Positions 51,172 through 60,861 of a DNA stretch of 64,000 nucleotides are shown here, in pieces. Source of the stretch: Emticicia sp. 21SJ11W-3 (GTDB lineage: Bacteria; Bacteroidota; Bacteroidia; Cytophagales; Spirosomataceae); the NCBI RefSeq assembly GCF_024138715.1, contig NZ_CP092074.1, positions 4,216,001 through 4,280,000 of the forward strand, read 5' to 3'. Position numbers and translations under genes: made by a program. Positions within the stretch are counted from its first letter, which is position 1. The number at the start of each line of letters is the position of its first letter. The notes beneath the pieces are model-generated. The model saw only the letters and a list, made by a program, of their open reading frames with translations. It did no database searches and had not been told where the DNA came from.

Positions 51172-52656
51172 TCAGGCAGGTTGGTGCTCGTTTCTTAACA
51201 AGTCGTTTACCGTTTTAACCGGGTTAAAAGTAATGAGAGGTACCTCAACAAAAAGCGTATTCCAGTCAGACATCGCACCATTCCATAAGCCAGGCAACTC
51301 TTGCGCCTTCAGATCTTTACCACTCTGCGACTTCTGGGTAATAAAGCCGGTTTGCGGGTCGCGGAAATGCAACAGATTAAATTTATTGCCTTTATAATCT
51401 TTTACCGAGCATACCAGATCCACCGGGTTAAAGTGTGTGGCTTTCTGGAAAATCTCTTTCTGTTCAGGGTTATCCAGATCAATCTGCGCCGATTCCACAA
51501 CCTGTAATGACACAGAGTTGTCGGGGTCTTTTGCCCAGAAAGGCCCACCCCCGGGCTCGCCAACGTTTTTCACCATACCACAAAGGCGTATCGGCCTATT
51601 TAGTTTACGTTTACAGTAATCGGCCTTGGCATCAAACGAATACGCTCCGAAGCCTTCCGGAGGCAGCGTACAAAGTTTAGTTTCAAGAAAGTCCAGTATT
51701 TCGGCCAGAAGGGCGTCGTTTATTTCTTCGTTATATAGTTTCTCAAGATATCCGAAAATCTTATCCTGATACTCCAGTAACACACCCGCCAAAGCTTTTT
51801 TATAGAGAATAGTTTCTTTTTTAAGGCGGTCTGGCACCACATTGTCAACGTTCTTGATAAAGATAATGTCGGCCTCCTGCTCATTCAGGTTTTCAAGCAA
51901 AGCGCCATGCCCGGCTGGTCTGAACAACAACTCATCATCTGCCGTGCGAAAAGGCGTATTATCCATATTTACGGCAATGGTATCGGTTGACGGTTTTTGC
52001 TCAGAGAAACTGATGCTATATTTTACACCATGTTCTGCTTCATATTTTGGCAGTACAGCGTCAATCAGCTCAACAAATTTCTTTCTGTGTTCTGGCGAAA
52101 CTGTAAAATGGAGCCTCACTTCTTTGTTACTGTTGGCATATCTGGCACCTTCAACCAGATGCTCTTCTACTGGTGTTCGTGCGGTTTGTCCATAGCCATG
52201 AAAATGCAAAAGGCCCTTCGGCAAATTACCATAATCAAGTCCTTTGCTGGTCAGTAGATGCTCCAGCACCGTTTTATAATCGGCCGATGCCTCCCCTATG
52301 GTTTCAATCAGCTTGTTATAAAAGGCAAAATCTTTCAGGCGTTCCAGAAACTCATTTACTGATTTATCCAGCTTACCTTCATCTTTGGCCGAAAACAAAG
52401 ATTTAAACATACGGGTAGCCGCACCAGATGCGGGCACAAACTTCAATAATTTCAATTCATTGGCTCTAGAATCAAAGTAACCTGCATATTTGTCGGCCTC
52501 AGAGTCAGAAAGAGAGATAATGCCATCGCCAATTGTGGCTGCTTTAATTACATTCAGATACGGAAACCCCTTCTTGAAATTTTCTATCTGTTGCTGAATG
52601 GTTTCAAGGCTTGCCCCGCGTTGTGTTATTTTGTTAATGTCTTTTTCAATAAGCAT
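51172..52656 (-). CDS. DUF4301 family protein
   Basis: 494 residues, soluble. The N-terminus ITQRGASLETIQQQIENFKKG, then FVPASGAATRMFKSLF, and LFRPAGHGALLENLNE near residue 245, together identify DUF4301. GAATRMF and GHGALLENL resemble the nucleotide-binding elements of sugar-nucleotidyltransferase-like folds, but the family has no proven reaction. It is first in an operon with the phosphotransferase-like kinase and divergent from proA, 92 bp away. Confidence 0.88.
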   Translation of the reverse strand: MLIEKDINKITQRGASLETIQQQIENFKKGFPYLNVIKAATIGDGIISLSDSEADKYAGYFDSRANELKLLKFVPASGAATRMFKSLFSAKDEGKLDKSVNEFLERLKDFAFYNKLIETIGEASADYKTVLEHLLTSKGLDYGNLPKGLLHFHGYGQTARTPVEEHLVEGARYANSNKEVRLHFTVSPEHRKKFVELIDAVLPKYEAEHGVKYSISFSEQKPSTDTIAVNMDNTPFRTADDELLFRPAGHGALLENLNEQEADIIFIKNVDNVVPDRLKKETILYKKALAGVLLEYQDKIFGYLEKLYNEEINDALLAEILDFLETKLCTLPPEGFGAYSFDAKADYCKRKLNRPIRLCGMVKNVGEPGGGPFWAKDPDNSVSLQVVESAQIDLDNPEQKEIFQKATHFNPVDLVCSVKDYKGNKFNLLHFRDPQTGFITQKSQSGKDLKAQELPGLWNGAMSDWNTLFVEVPLITFNPVKTVNDLLRNEHQPA

Positions 52657-52748
52657 GTTACTTGTGAGTATTTATACTTTCGTTTGTAATTATTGCGATG
52701 TAATTTTACGAAAAATTAGAATCAAGGCAATACATTGGGGCGAAATTT

Positions 52749-53999
52749 ATGAACAGCATTCTTCCACTTCTTCAGGCTACACAACAGGCATCGGCAGGTA
52801 TCAGAAATTTACCAGCAATACAGAAAGCACAACTACTGAACAGCCTGGCCAATGGCATTGAGCAGTCGAAAGAGCTCATTATGGCAGAAAACAAAAAAGA
52901 CCTTGACCTGATGGATAAATCAGACCCCAAGTATGACCGCCTTCTGCTGAACGAAAACCGCATTCAGGGCCTTGCCGATTCTTTAAGGGAGGTTGCTCTT
53001 TTACCCGACCCCACTGGTGAAGTTATGCTTAATAAAAAGCTGGAAAACGGCCTGAATATTAAAAAAATAGCAGTACCAATGGGTGTGGTAGGCGTTATTT
53101 ATGAATCAAGGCCTAACGTTACTGTTGATGTTGCCGCACTTTGTCTGCGGTCGGGCAATGCCTGCGTGCTGAAAGGCGGCAAAGAAGCCAGTTTTTCTAA
53201 CCAATGCCTTGTTAGCCTTATACATCAGGCACTTGAAGAAGCAGGCTTAGCCAGAGAGGTGGTATTGCTGCTACCCGTTGACCGTAAGTTTACTGAAGAA
53301 CTTCTCAAAGCCACCCGTTTTGTAGATATTATTATTCCGCGGGGTTCAGACTCCCTCATTCAGTTTGTTCGCCAGAACTCGCTGATTCCCACAATTGAAA
53401 CCGGCGCAGGTGTGGTACACACTTATGTAGAAAAAACAGCCGATTTGGGGAAAGCCAAAAACATAATAATCAATGCCCGGGTATCGCGCCCGTCTGTTTG
53501 CAATTCGCTTGATTGTGCCATTATTGACGAGCACATTCTAGGTGATTTTCTACCTTTACTGATAGAAGATTTAAAGCAGTGGAACGTAGAAGTATATGCC
53601 GATGCCCCCGCATTTGCAGTACTTAAAGAGGCAGGTTATACCAACCTGCTTGAGGCCAGACCCGAAGATTTTGGTAGAGAGTGGCTAGATTATAAAATTT
53701 CTATTAAAACCGTAAAAGGCATTGACGAAGCCCTGGCGCATATCCAACAGCATTCATCAAGGCATTCGGAGGCTATTCTGACAGAAAACCAGGCACTGGC
53801 CAATCAGTTTTTGGCAGAGGTAGATGCCGCAGCTGTGTATCATAACGCTTCTACCCGTTTTACCGATGGCGGGCAGTTTGGCCTAGGCGCCGAGATTGGC
53901 ATCTCTACGCAAAAACTCCATGCGCGCGGGCCATTTGCTTTAGAAAAACTGGTAACCGAAAAATGGGTAATAACCGGCAACGGACAAGTGAGATGGTAA
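52749..53999 (+). CDS. proA: Glutamate-5-semialdehyde dehydrogenase (gamma-glutamyl phosphate reductase)
   Basis: 416 residues, usual length. It reduces gamma-glutamyl phosphate to glutamate semialdehyde in proline synthesis. Aldehyde-dehydrogenase fold: PMGVVGVIYESRPNVTVD, and the catalytic Cys251 in RPSVCNSLDCAII; the C-terminus has TDGGQFGLGAEIGISTQKL. No proB is adjacent. The divergent DUF4301 operon shares the 92-bp promoter region. Confidence 0.97.
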   Translation: MNSILPLLQATQQASAGIRNLPAIQKAQLLNSLANGIEQSKELIMAENKKDLDLMDKSDPKYDRLLLNENRIQGLADSLREVALLPDPTGEVMLNKKLENGLNIKKIAVPMGVVGVIYESRPNVTVDVAALCLRSGNACVLKGGKEASFSNQCLVSLIHQALEEAGLAREVVLLLPVDRKFTEELLKATRFVDIIIPRGSDSLIQFVRQNSLIPTIETGAGVVHTYVEKTADLGKAKNIIINARVSRPSVCNSLDCAIIDEHILGDFLPLLIEDLKQWNVEVYADAPAFAVLKEAGYTNLLEARPEDFGREWLDYKISIKTVKGIDEALAHIQQHSSRHSEAILTENQALANQFLAEVDAAAVYHNASTRFTDGGQFGLGAEIGISTQKLHARGPFALEKLVTEKWVITGNGQVRW

Positions 54000-54081
54000 A
54001 GGGCTGGTATAAATTTTTCATTAGTTGAAATATAAAAATGTCATTGTTGGTAATAATTGCCAAACAAACACCTGAGTAAGT

Positions 54082-55728
54082 ATGAAAAATCTTCCTGAGC
54101 AACTGGCTCATCCTTATACTTTTGCCCCCCAATTTAAAAAATCTGCTGTTTATTTCTGTATGGAATTTGCCATAGACCAGGCACTGAAAACCTATTCGGG
54201 TGGGCTTGGGTTTCTGGCGGGTTCTCACATGCGCAGTGCGTTTCAACTAAAACAAAACCTGATAGGCATAGGCATCTTGTGGAAGTATGGCTATTACGAC
54301 CAGGGGCGGAATACTGATAACAGCATGGCGGTGCAATTCCGCGAAAAAATATATAGTTTCATTAAAGACACAGGCATCCGTTTTCAGATAACCATTCAGA
54401 ACCGCCCTGTCTGGATAGCCGCCTATTTTCTCCCGCCTCAAACTTTCGGCACGGTACCCATGTTTTTCCTTACCAGCGATACTGACGGTAATGACCCCTG
54501 GGCGAGAGCCATTTCATACAGATTATATGACGCCGACGCCAATACAAAAATTGCGCAATGTATGATACTGGGCCTGGGTGGCATGAAATTGCTGGACGAA
54601 CTCAATTATGAGCCGGAAACTTACCACTTCAACGAGGCCCACGCCGTTTCGGGCATTTTTCATTTGTATAAAAAACTGGGCAATGCCGCAGAGGTAAAAA
54701 AAAGACTGGTGTTTACCACGCATACACCCGAAGAAGCTGGTAACGAAAAGCATGACATCAACCTGCTTGAAAGCATGAGCTTTTTTAACGGCATACCCAC
54801 CAATGAAGTCAGGAAAATTACAGGCATAAAAGATAACATTTTCAATCATTCTCTGGTAGCGCTTCGGTTGAGCAAAAAAGCCAACGGGGTGTCAAAACTT
54901 CATGGTGACGTGTCGCGTACGATGTGGAAAGGCTACGCAGGCGTTTGCGAAATTACCCATATAACCAATGCACAGAATAACCTTTACTGGGCCGATAAAA
55001 CGCTTGAAAAAGCCAGAAAAAAGGCCGATACAAAAACAATAGCAGACCGAAAAAAAGAGCTGAAGAATACCTTGTTTAAAACCGTGGCCGACCAGTGTGG
55101 CAAACTTTTCAAGCCCGAAGTACTCACTGTTGTCTGGACAAGGCGCTTTGCCGGATACAAACGCCCTGATTTACTGACCAGAGACCGCGAGCGTTTTGAA
55201 AGACTGATGAAAAACACTCGATACCCGATTCAGTTTATATGGGCGGGCAAACCTTACCCATTTGACGAAGGCGCCATCAATACATTTAACCATCTGTATT
55301 ATTTAAGTCATCTTTTTCCAAACATGGCTGTGCTGACGGGTTACGAACTGGCATTATCAAAGACTCTTAAAGACGGGGCCGATGTGTGGCTCAATACGCC
55401 TGTGGTAACGCGCGAGGCATCAGGTACCAGCGGTATGACTGCCGCCATGAACGGAGCGCTAAATTTGTCTACATTCGACGGCTGGATTTGCGAATTTGCT
55501 ACCAAACAGAATTCTTTTGTTGTTCCTGTTGCCCCGGGCTACCCCGAGCATGACAGAGATACACAAGATATCAATAACTTGTTTGATGCACTTGAGCAGC
55601 ATATTTTACCAATGTATTATGACAAACCAGCCGAATGGCAGCAAATGGTATGGCAAAGCATGCAAGACGTGAATGCCTTTTTTGATTCAGACAGAATGGC
55701 AACCGAATATTACGAAAAACTCTATTAG
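54082..55728 (+). CDS. Short GT35 (alpha-glucan phosphorylase-family) protein lacking the PLP lysine
   Basis: 548 residues, shorter than classical phosphorylases (over 700). The GT35 fold is recognised from TYSGGLGFLAGSHMRSAFQL near residue 35, VFTTHTPEEAGNEKHD near 210, VWTRRFAGYKRPDLL near 350 and REASGTSGMTAAMNGALNLS near 445. In phosphorylases the position after GxGM or SGM is the lysine that binds pyridoxal phosphate; here the codon at 55438-55440 is ACT, so residue 453 is Thr. The phosphate-site Arg and Lys (RRFAGYKRP) are kept. Either the cofactor is not used or the activity differs. Monocistronic with a strong terminator. Confidence 0.85.
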   Translation: MKNLPEQLAHPYTFAPQFKKSAVYFCMEFAIDQALKTYSGGLGFLAGSHMRSAFQLKQNLIGIGILWKYGYYDQGRNTDNSMAVQFREKIYSFIKDTGIRFQITIQNRPVWIAAYFLPPQTFGTVPMFFLTSDTDGNDPWARAISYRLYDADANTKIAQCMILGLGGMKLLDELNYEPETYHFNEAHAVSGIFHLYKKLGNAAEVKKRLVFTTHTPEEAGNEKHDINLLESMSFFNGIPTNEVRKITGIKDNIFNHSLVALRLSKKANGVSKLHGDVSRTMWKGYAGVCEITHITNAQNNLYWADKTLEKARKKADTKTIADRKKELKNTLFKTVADQCGKLFKPEVLTVVWTRRFAGYKRPDLLTRDRERFERLMKNTRYPIQFIWAGKPYPFDEGAINTFNHLYYLSHLFPNMAVLTGYELALSKTLKDGADVWLNTPVVTREASGTSGMTAAMNGALNLSTFDGWICEFATKQNSFVVPVAPGYPEHDRDTQDINNLFDALEQHILPMYYDKPAEWQQMVWQSMQDVNAFFDSDRMATEYYEKLY

Positions 55729-55754
55729 GCATTTCCGGCAGATTCAATCTTTGA

Positions 55755-55793
55755 GGGTATCAGAGGGGCATTCCTTCTGATACCTTTTTTTTT
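55755..55793 (+). terminator. Terminator after the GT35 gene
   Basis: GGTATCAGA (55756-55764) and TCTGATACC (55776-55784) with an 11-nt loop, then nine T. Confidence 0.93.
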
Positions 55794-55950
55794 GATTGCC
55801 AATAATCCATTCCTAATAGATGCACTTCTTTCGTTTGGTCGATTAAATCAAGTTGTTTATAGAGAAATTTAGCAGTTTTTTGAAACCCCGGCAGTGCATT
55901 AGTTGTTAATATCTATATTTGCAACAGATATCCTTTTTCTGGTGAAAGAC

Positions 55951-56298
55951 ATGAGGCCGGTATTTAAGAAAAAAACTACTACATACGTACATTTTTTATT
56001 ACTGCTGATGTTCTTATTTATTTGCAGACAGTTCGTAAGTGATGCCTTCCGCATCTATGAACTCACAACAAATGAATCAGAGCTGTGTCTGGATATTAGC
56101 ATTGAAGATAGTTGTTCTTTTGAAACCAACTTTTATGGTTTGGAAGACGCCGATGAATACATCAGCTCCGGATTTTTCAATCCTGTGGTTGCTGAACATA
56201 AACCTGGTAAGGAAGCTGCCTTTTCCGCCTCCCTTGTACATGAAGTGTACCTGGGCCTGAACACTCCCCCTCCCGAACAATCAGATTTGTTCGCCTGA
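55951..56298 (+). CDS. Small membrane-anchored protein of unknown function
   Basis: 115 residues from the ATG at 55951; the frame is open from 55903. A basic N-terminus (RPVFKKKTTT) precedes one hydrophobic segment (YVHFLLLLMFLFICRQF). The rest is acidic, with three cysteines, and ends in TPPPEQSDLFA. I recognise no family. It stands 256 bp ahead of an RND efflux operon in the same direction. The protein's codon use looks native, so I believe it is real, but support rests on length and topology only. Confidence 0.6.
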   Translation: MRPVFKKKTTTYVHFLLLLMFLFICRQFVSDAFRIYELTTNESELCLDISIEDSCSFETNFYGLEDADEYISSGFFNPVVAEHKPGKEAAFSASLVHEVYLGLNTPPPEQSDLFA

Positions 56299-56554
56299 AT
56301 TTACCGTCGCTACATACTTCCGCAGCCATTACAAGCTGCTGGTGAGGCAGTTGTAACGAAAGTAACATTTTAGCTTCCAACACAAAACACCGTTTTTCTT
56401 TGTGGCAAAGTCCTTGTCGGGCTACTGCTATGTATATCATTGTACGATTCCAACAAAAGACTTTGACTTTCAAAGAATTTCTAGGAATAGCCATTTGTAT
56501 ACGATAAATTTAATTTAACACACGCGCTACATTAAATAATATGAATCACCAAGA
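56299..56554. other. Intergenic region ahead of the RND efflux operon
   Basis: 256 bases. A small stem GCAGC/GCTGC lies near 56324-56341. I see no TAnnTTTG box, no T-tailed terminator and no operator-like palindrome. Since RND operons are usually controlled, the missing motif may simply be unfamiliar. Confidence 0.45.
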
Positions 56555-57697
56555 ATGTTTATGAAAAATCTTACAATTACACTTTCGATGCTCATTCTGG
56601 CATCTTCCTGCAGCACAGACGATGGTCAGAAGCAAGCTCAGGAGACGGAAAAATTTCCTGTTACATCGCCCATCGCCATCGATACCACGCTTCCGATTGA
56701 CTACGTGGCTGAGATTAACGCTGTTCAGAACGTAGAAATCAGAGCGAGAGTAAAAGGGTACCTCGACCACATCTATATTGACGAAGGCAAGTATGTAAAA
56801 CAAGGCCAGCTATTGTTTACCATCAATAACCCTGAGCTGAACGAAAACATTGCCAAAGCATCAGCTGCGCTTAAAAGCACCATTACGGAGTTAAAAGCTA
56901 CTGAACTTGAACTAAAGAATGTACGCCACCTGGTAGATAAAAATGTGGTTTCGAATACTGAACTTGAAATGGCAAAAAACAAAGTTGAACTGGCCAAAGC
57001 CAAAGTGGAAGAAGCACAGGCCAACGAAACTTTTGCCAAAATTCAACATACATATACGCAGGTTAAAGCGCCTTTCAGTGGAATTGTAAACCGGATTCCG
57101 AACAAAACAGGAAGCCTCATAGAAGACGGCACGCTGCTTACCAGCATTTCTAAAAACGACGAAGTATTTGCCTACTTTGATGTGTCTGAAAAAGAATACC
57201 TGAATTATGCCAATGGCCTGAAAGCAGACCAGGAGCAATCTAAAAACGTAACCCTTATACTGGCCAACGGCGAGGAGCATCCGTTTAAAGGACGAATAGA
57301 AACTACTGAAGGTGAAATAGAACAAAGCACGGGCAATATAGCTTTCCGTGCCAGATTCAGTAACCCCGACAAGATTCTGAAACACGGTGCCAGCGGTAAA
57401 GTACGTTTGCTAAGAAAATACAAAAAAGCACTGATTATTCCGCAGAAAGCCACTTTCGAAATTCAGGATAAGATGTATGTCTATGTCATTGACAAAAGTA
57501 ATAAGGTCAAGATAAAGCCCATTACAACCAACAGCCGGATGCCTCACTTCTATATCATAGATTCGGGTTTGTCGCCTGATGACAAGATTATCTACGAAGG
57601 TATCCAGAATATCAAAGACGGCATGACCGTTGAACCACAGTTTGTGGAAATGAACGAAATATCAAAAGACCTTGTGGCCAACAATGCCATAAAATAA
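56555..57697 (+). CDS. RND efflux periplasmic adaptor (membrane fusion protein)
   Basis: 380 residues; the ATG at 56555 is followed by another two codons on (56561). Lipobox LILASSC makes Cys19 the lipidated residue. Layout of the AcrA/MexA family: beta-barrel and lipoyl halves (EIRARVKGYLDHIYIDEGKYVKQGQLLF in two strands), a helical hairpin (about 90-160), then the second lipoyl half VKAPFSGIVNRIPNKTGSLI. It bridges the inner-membrane pump and the outer-membrane channel encoded next. The pump gene begins 11 bp later. Confidence 0.93.
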   Translation: MFMKNLTITLSMLILASSCSTDDGQKQAQETEKFPVTSPIAIDTTLPIDYVAEINAVQNVEIRARVKGYLDHIYIDEGKYVKQGQLLFTINNPELNENIAKASAALKSTITELKATELELKNVRHLVDKNVVSNTELEMAKNKVELAKAKVEEAQANETFAKIQHTYTQVKAPFSGIVNRIPNKTGSLIEDGTLLTSISKNDEVFAYFDVSEKEYLNYANGLKADQEQSKNVTLILANGEEHPFKGRIETTEGEIEQSTGNIAFRARFSNPDKILKHGASGKVRLLRKYKKALIIPQKATFEIQDKMYVYVIDKSNKVKIKPITTNSRMPHFYIIDSGLSPDDKIIYEGIQNIKDGMTVEPQFVEMNEISKDLVANNAIK

Positions 57698-57708
57698 CCC
57701 TGATACAC

Positions 57709-60700
57709 ATGTTTACAAATTTTATTAACCGACCGGTTCTGTCGTTGGTTATATCTATATTTATTGTATTGCTGGGGGTTCTGGCTATGATTGGCCTGCC
57801 TATTACACAGTATCCGGACATTGCCCCTCCGGCCGTTTCAGTTATAACCAAGTACACAGGCGCTAATGCCGAAGTGTGCGCCAAAGCCGTTGTAATGCCC
57901 CTTGAAAGAGCCATTAACGGGGTGCCGGGTATGACCTACATGACCTCCATGTCTGGTAACGACGGAACCAGCATCATACAGGTATATTTTGAAGTAGGTA
58001 CCGACCCCGACGTGGCAGCCGTAAACGTACAGAACCGCGTTACAACCGTATTGGACGAATTACCCGAAGAGGTAATTAAAGCCGGGGTATCAACCGAAAA
58101 AGAAGTAAACAGTATGTTGATGTACATCAACCTGATTAGTTCTGACACCTCGCTTGACGAAAAATTCATTTATAACTTTGCCGATATAAACGTTTTGGCC
58201 GAACTTAAACGAATTGACGGTGTAGGTTTTGTTGATATTATGGGCTCGCGCGAATACGCCATGCGTGTATGGCTGAAACCCGCCCGCATGGATGCCTATG
58301 AGATTTCGGCCGAAGACATCATCAAGGCGCTAAAAGAGCAGAATGTTGAAGCAGCCCCCGGTAAAATAGGTGAGAGTTCCGGTCGCCAGTCGCAATCATT
58401 ACAATATGTATTGCGCTACACAGGTAAGATGACCAAAAAAGAACAGTATGAAAATATTGTGATTAAGGCTTCTGAGAACGGTGAACTGCTTCGCCTGAAA
58501 GACGTGGCCGACCTTGAATTTGGTTCGTTAGATTACGACGTGCTTTCAAAGGAAAACGGTAAACCATCAGCCGCCATAGTTTTAAAACAAAGACCTGGCT
58601 CAAATGCCAGTGAGGTAATTGCCAATATCAAATCCCGTCTCGAATTCCTGAAAGAAACAACATTTCCACCGGGCATGACCTACACCATCAGTTATGATGT
58701 TTCTCGCTTTCTTGATGCATCAATTCATGAAGTAATCAAAACCCTGATTGAGGCTTTTATTCTGGTAGCCATTGTCGTGTTCCTGTTCCTGCAAGACTTC
58801 CGCTCTACCCTTATTCCGGTGCTGGCGGTTCCTGTTTCTCTGGTAGGTACTTTTGCTTTTATGCAATTGTTTGGCTTCTCTATTAACCTGCTTACCCTGT
58901 TTGCATTGGTGTTGGCCATTGGTATTGTGGTAGACAACGCCATTGTTGTGGTAGAAGGCGTGCATGCCAAAATGGAAGAAAAACATATTGGCCCCAAAGA
59001 AGCCACCATTGAGTCGATGGGTGAAATCAGCAGTGCCATCATTGCCATTACATTGGTTATGTCGGCCGTGTTTGTGCCGGTGGCCTTTCTTTCCGGCCCG
59101 GTGGGTGTATTTTACCGGCAGTTCTCGGTCACAATGGCTATTTCCATTGTTATTTCGGGTGTAAATGCGCTTACGCTTACCCCCGCGCTATGTGCATTGA
59201 TGCTGAAAAACCCACATCTTGAAAAGAAAAAAAGCAATCTACTGACGCGTTTCTTTGATGGCTTCAACCGGAGCTACGATAAACTTTCTGACAAATACAA
59301 AACACTTCTCGGCCTTATTGCTAACCGCAGGCTCGTAACCGTACTTGTTCTGGGTGCCTTTTGTGTGGCCACCTGGGGCGTGGGCAAGGTGCTGCCTACC
59401 AGCTTTATACCTACCGAAGACCAGGGAACCGTTTATGTAAACGTAACTACACCGGCAGGGGCTACGCTTGAGCGCACAGAAGAAGTAATGAATGAAATAG
59501 ACCGCATTGCGCAGAAACTTCCAGAGGTTGAATCCATCTCAAGCCTGTCTGGCTTTAGTATGATGACCGACGGTGTAGGGGCGTCGTTCGGTATGAGTAC
59601 CATCAACCTGAAATCCTGGAGCGAAAGAAAAGCTACTGCTGACGACATCATTGCGCAACTGGTAGAAAAAACCAAACACATTAAAGGTGCCGAGATTCAG
59701 TTCTTTCCGCCTCCTGCTGTGCCAGGTTTTGGTAATGCCAGTGGTTTTGAAATGCGACTGCTTGATAAAACCGGTACCGGTAACCTGCAAAGAACAGCAG
59801 AAGTAACAGAATCCTTTATGGAAGAGCTCCGTAAACGGCCTGAGATAAAAGAAGTGTTCTCCAGCTTCAACCCTAATTTTCCGCAGTATCTTATTCATAT
59901 TGATCAGGATATGGCCGCCAAAAAGGGCATTTCGGTTGATAACGCCATGAGCAATCTGCAGTCGCTCATTGGTAGTTTTTATGCTACCAACTTCATTCTC
60001 TATGGGCAGATGTACAAAGTAATGATTCAGGCTGACCCGAAGTATCGCGCCCAGCCTGATGATATCATGAAGTTACGTATCAAGAATAAAAATGGTGAAA
60101 TGGTACCCTACTCCATTTTCAGCCGTATTGAACGCATTTACGGCCCTGAACAGCTCACTCGATACAACATGTATTTTTCAGCGATGTTAAACGGCGAGTC
60201 TGCCGACGGCTATAGTAGTGGTGATGCCATCCGCGCTATTGAAGAAGTGGCGAAAGAAAAACTTCCGCGTGGATACTCCTACGAATGGTCGGGAATGACG
60301 CGCGAAGAGGTATTATCCGGCAATCAGGTAATTTACATCTTTATTATCTGTCTCATCTTTGTTTACTTATTGCTGGCTGCACAGTACGAGAGCTTCATGC
60401 TGCCTTTGCCTGTTATTCTTTCATTACCTGTGGGGGTATTCGGCTCGTTGTTCTTCTTATTTCTTTTCGGGCTGGAAAACAACATTTATGCACAAGTGGC
60501 CATGGTAATGCTCATAGGTTTGCTGGGCAAAAACGCCATTCTGATTGTTGAGTTTGCCGTATTGCAACAAAAAGAGGGCAAATCTGTACTGCAGGCTGCC
60601 ATTGGTGGTGCAGTAGCCCGTTTCAGGCCAATCCTCATGACCTCCTTTGCCTTTGTGGCAGGTTTAATTCCGCTTATGTTTGCTTCCGGTGCAGGTGCTA

Positions 60701-60861
60701 TCGGTAACAAAACCATTGGTACTGCAGCTGCCGGAGGTATGCTGTTCGGAACCATTTTTGGAGTGATTGTCATTCCGGGGCTGTACATCATCTTTGCAGG
60801 TACATTTAATCGTAACAAAAAAGCTAAAAAAATCACTGAAGAAGCTTATGCCGAAGCCTAA
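57709..60861 (+). CDS. RND multidrug efflux permease, HAE1 family (AcrB-like)
   Basis: 1050 residues, twelve transmembrane segments in the 1+5+1+5 pattern. It uses the proton gradient to expel drugs, detergents or other amphiphiles. The start FINRPVLSLVISIFIVLLGVLAM and PITQYPDIAPPAVSV are typical of HAE1. The proton-relay aspartates lie in LALVLAIGIVVDNAIVVVE in segment 4, and a Lys in segment 10 is given by GKNAILIVEFA. Hence a drug rather than a metal exporter. The last 14 bases overlap the outer-membrane gene, so translation is coupled. Confidence 0.96.
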   Translation: MFTNFINRPVLSLVISIFIVLLGVLAMIGLPITQYPDIAPPAVSVITKYTGANAEVCAKAVVMPLERAINGVPGMTYMTSMSGNDGTSIIQVYFEVGTDPDVAAVNVQNRVTTVLDELPEEVIKAGVSTEKEVNSMLMYINLISSDTSLDEKFIYNFADINVLAELKRIDGVGFVDIMGSREYAMRVWLKPARMDAYEISAEDIIKALKEQNVEAAPGKIGESSGRQSQSLQYVLRYTGKMTKKEQYENIVIKASENGELLRLKDVADLEFGSLDYDVLSKENGKPSAAIVLKQRPGSNASEVIANIKSRLEFLKETTFPPGMTYTISYDVSRFLDASIHEVIKTLIEAFILVAIVVFLFLQDFRSTLIPVLAVPVSLVGTFAFMQLFGFSINLLTLFALVLAIGIVVDNAIVVVEGVHAKMEEKHIGPKEATIESMGEISSAIIAITLVMSAVFVPVAFLSGPVGVFYRQFSVTMAISIVISGVNALTLTPALCALMLKNPHLEKKKSNLLTRFFDGFNRSYDKLSDKYKTLLGLIANRRLVTVLVLGAFCVATWGVGKVLPTSFIPTEDQGTVYVNVTTPAGATLERTEEVMNEIDRIAQKLPEVESISSLSGFSMMTDGVGASFGMSTINLKSWSERKATADDIIAQLVEKTKHIKGAEIQFFPPPAVPGFGNASGFEMRLLDKTGTGNLQRTAEVTESFMEELRKRPEIKEVFSSFNPNFPQYLIHIDQDMAAKKGISVDNAMSNLQSLIGSFYATNFILYGQMYKVMIQADPKYRAQPDDIMKLRIKNKNGEMVPYSIFSRIERIYGPEQLTRYNMYFSAMLNGESADGYSSGDAIRAIEEVAKEKLPRGYSYEWSGMTREEVLSGNQVIYIFIICLIFVYLLLAAQYESFMLPLPVILSLPVGVFGSLFFLFLFGLENNIYAQVAMVMLIGLLGKNAILIVEFAVLQQKEGKSVLQAAIGGAVARFRPILMTSFAFVAGLIPLMFASGAGAIGNKTIGTAAAGGMLFGTIFGVIVIPGLYIIFAGTFNRNKKAKKITEEAYAEA

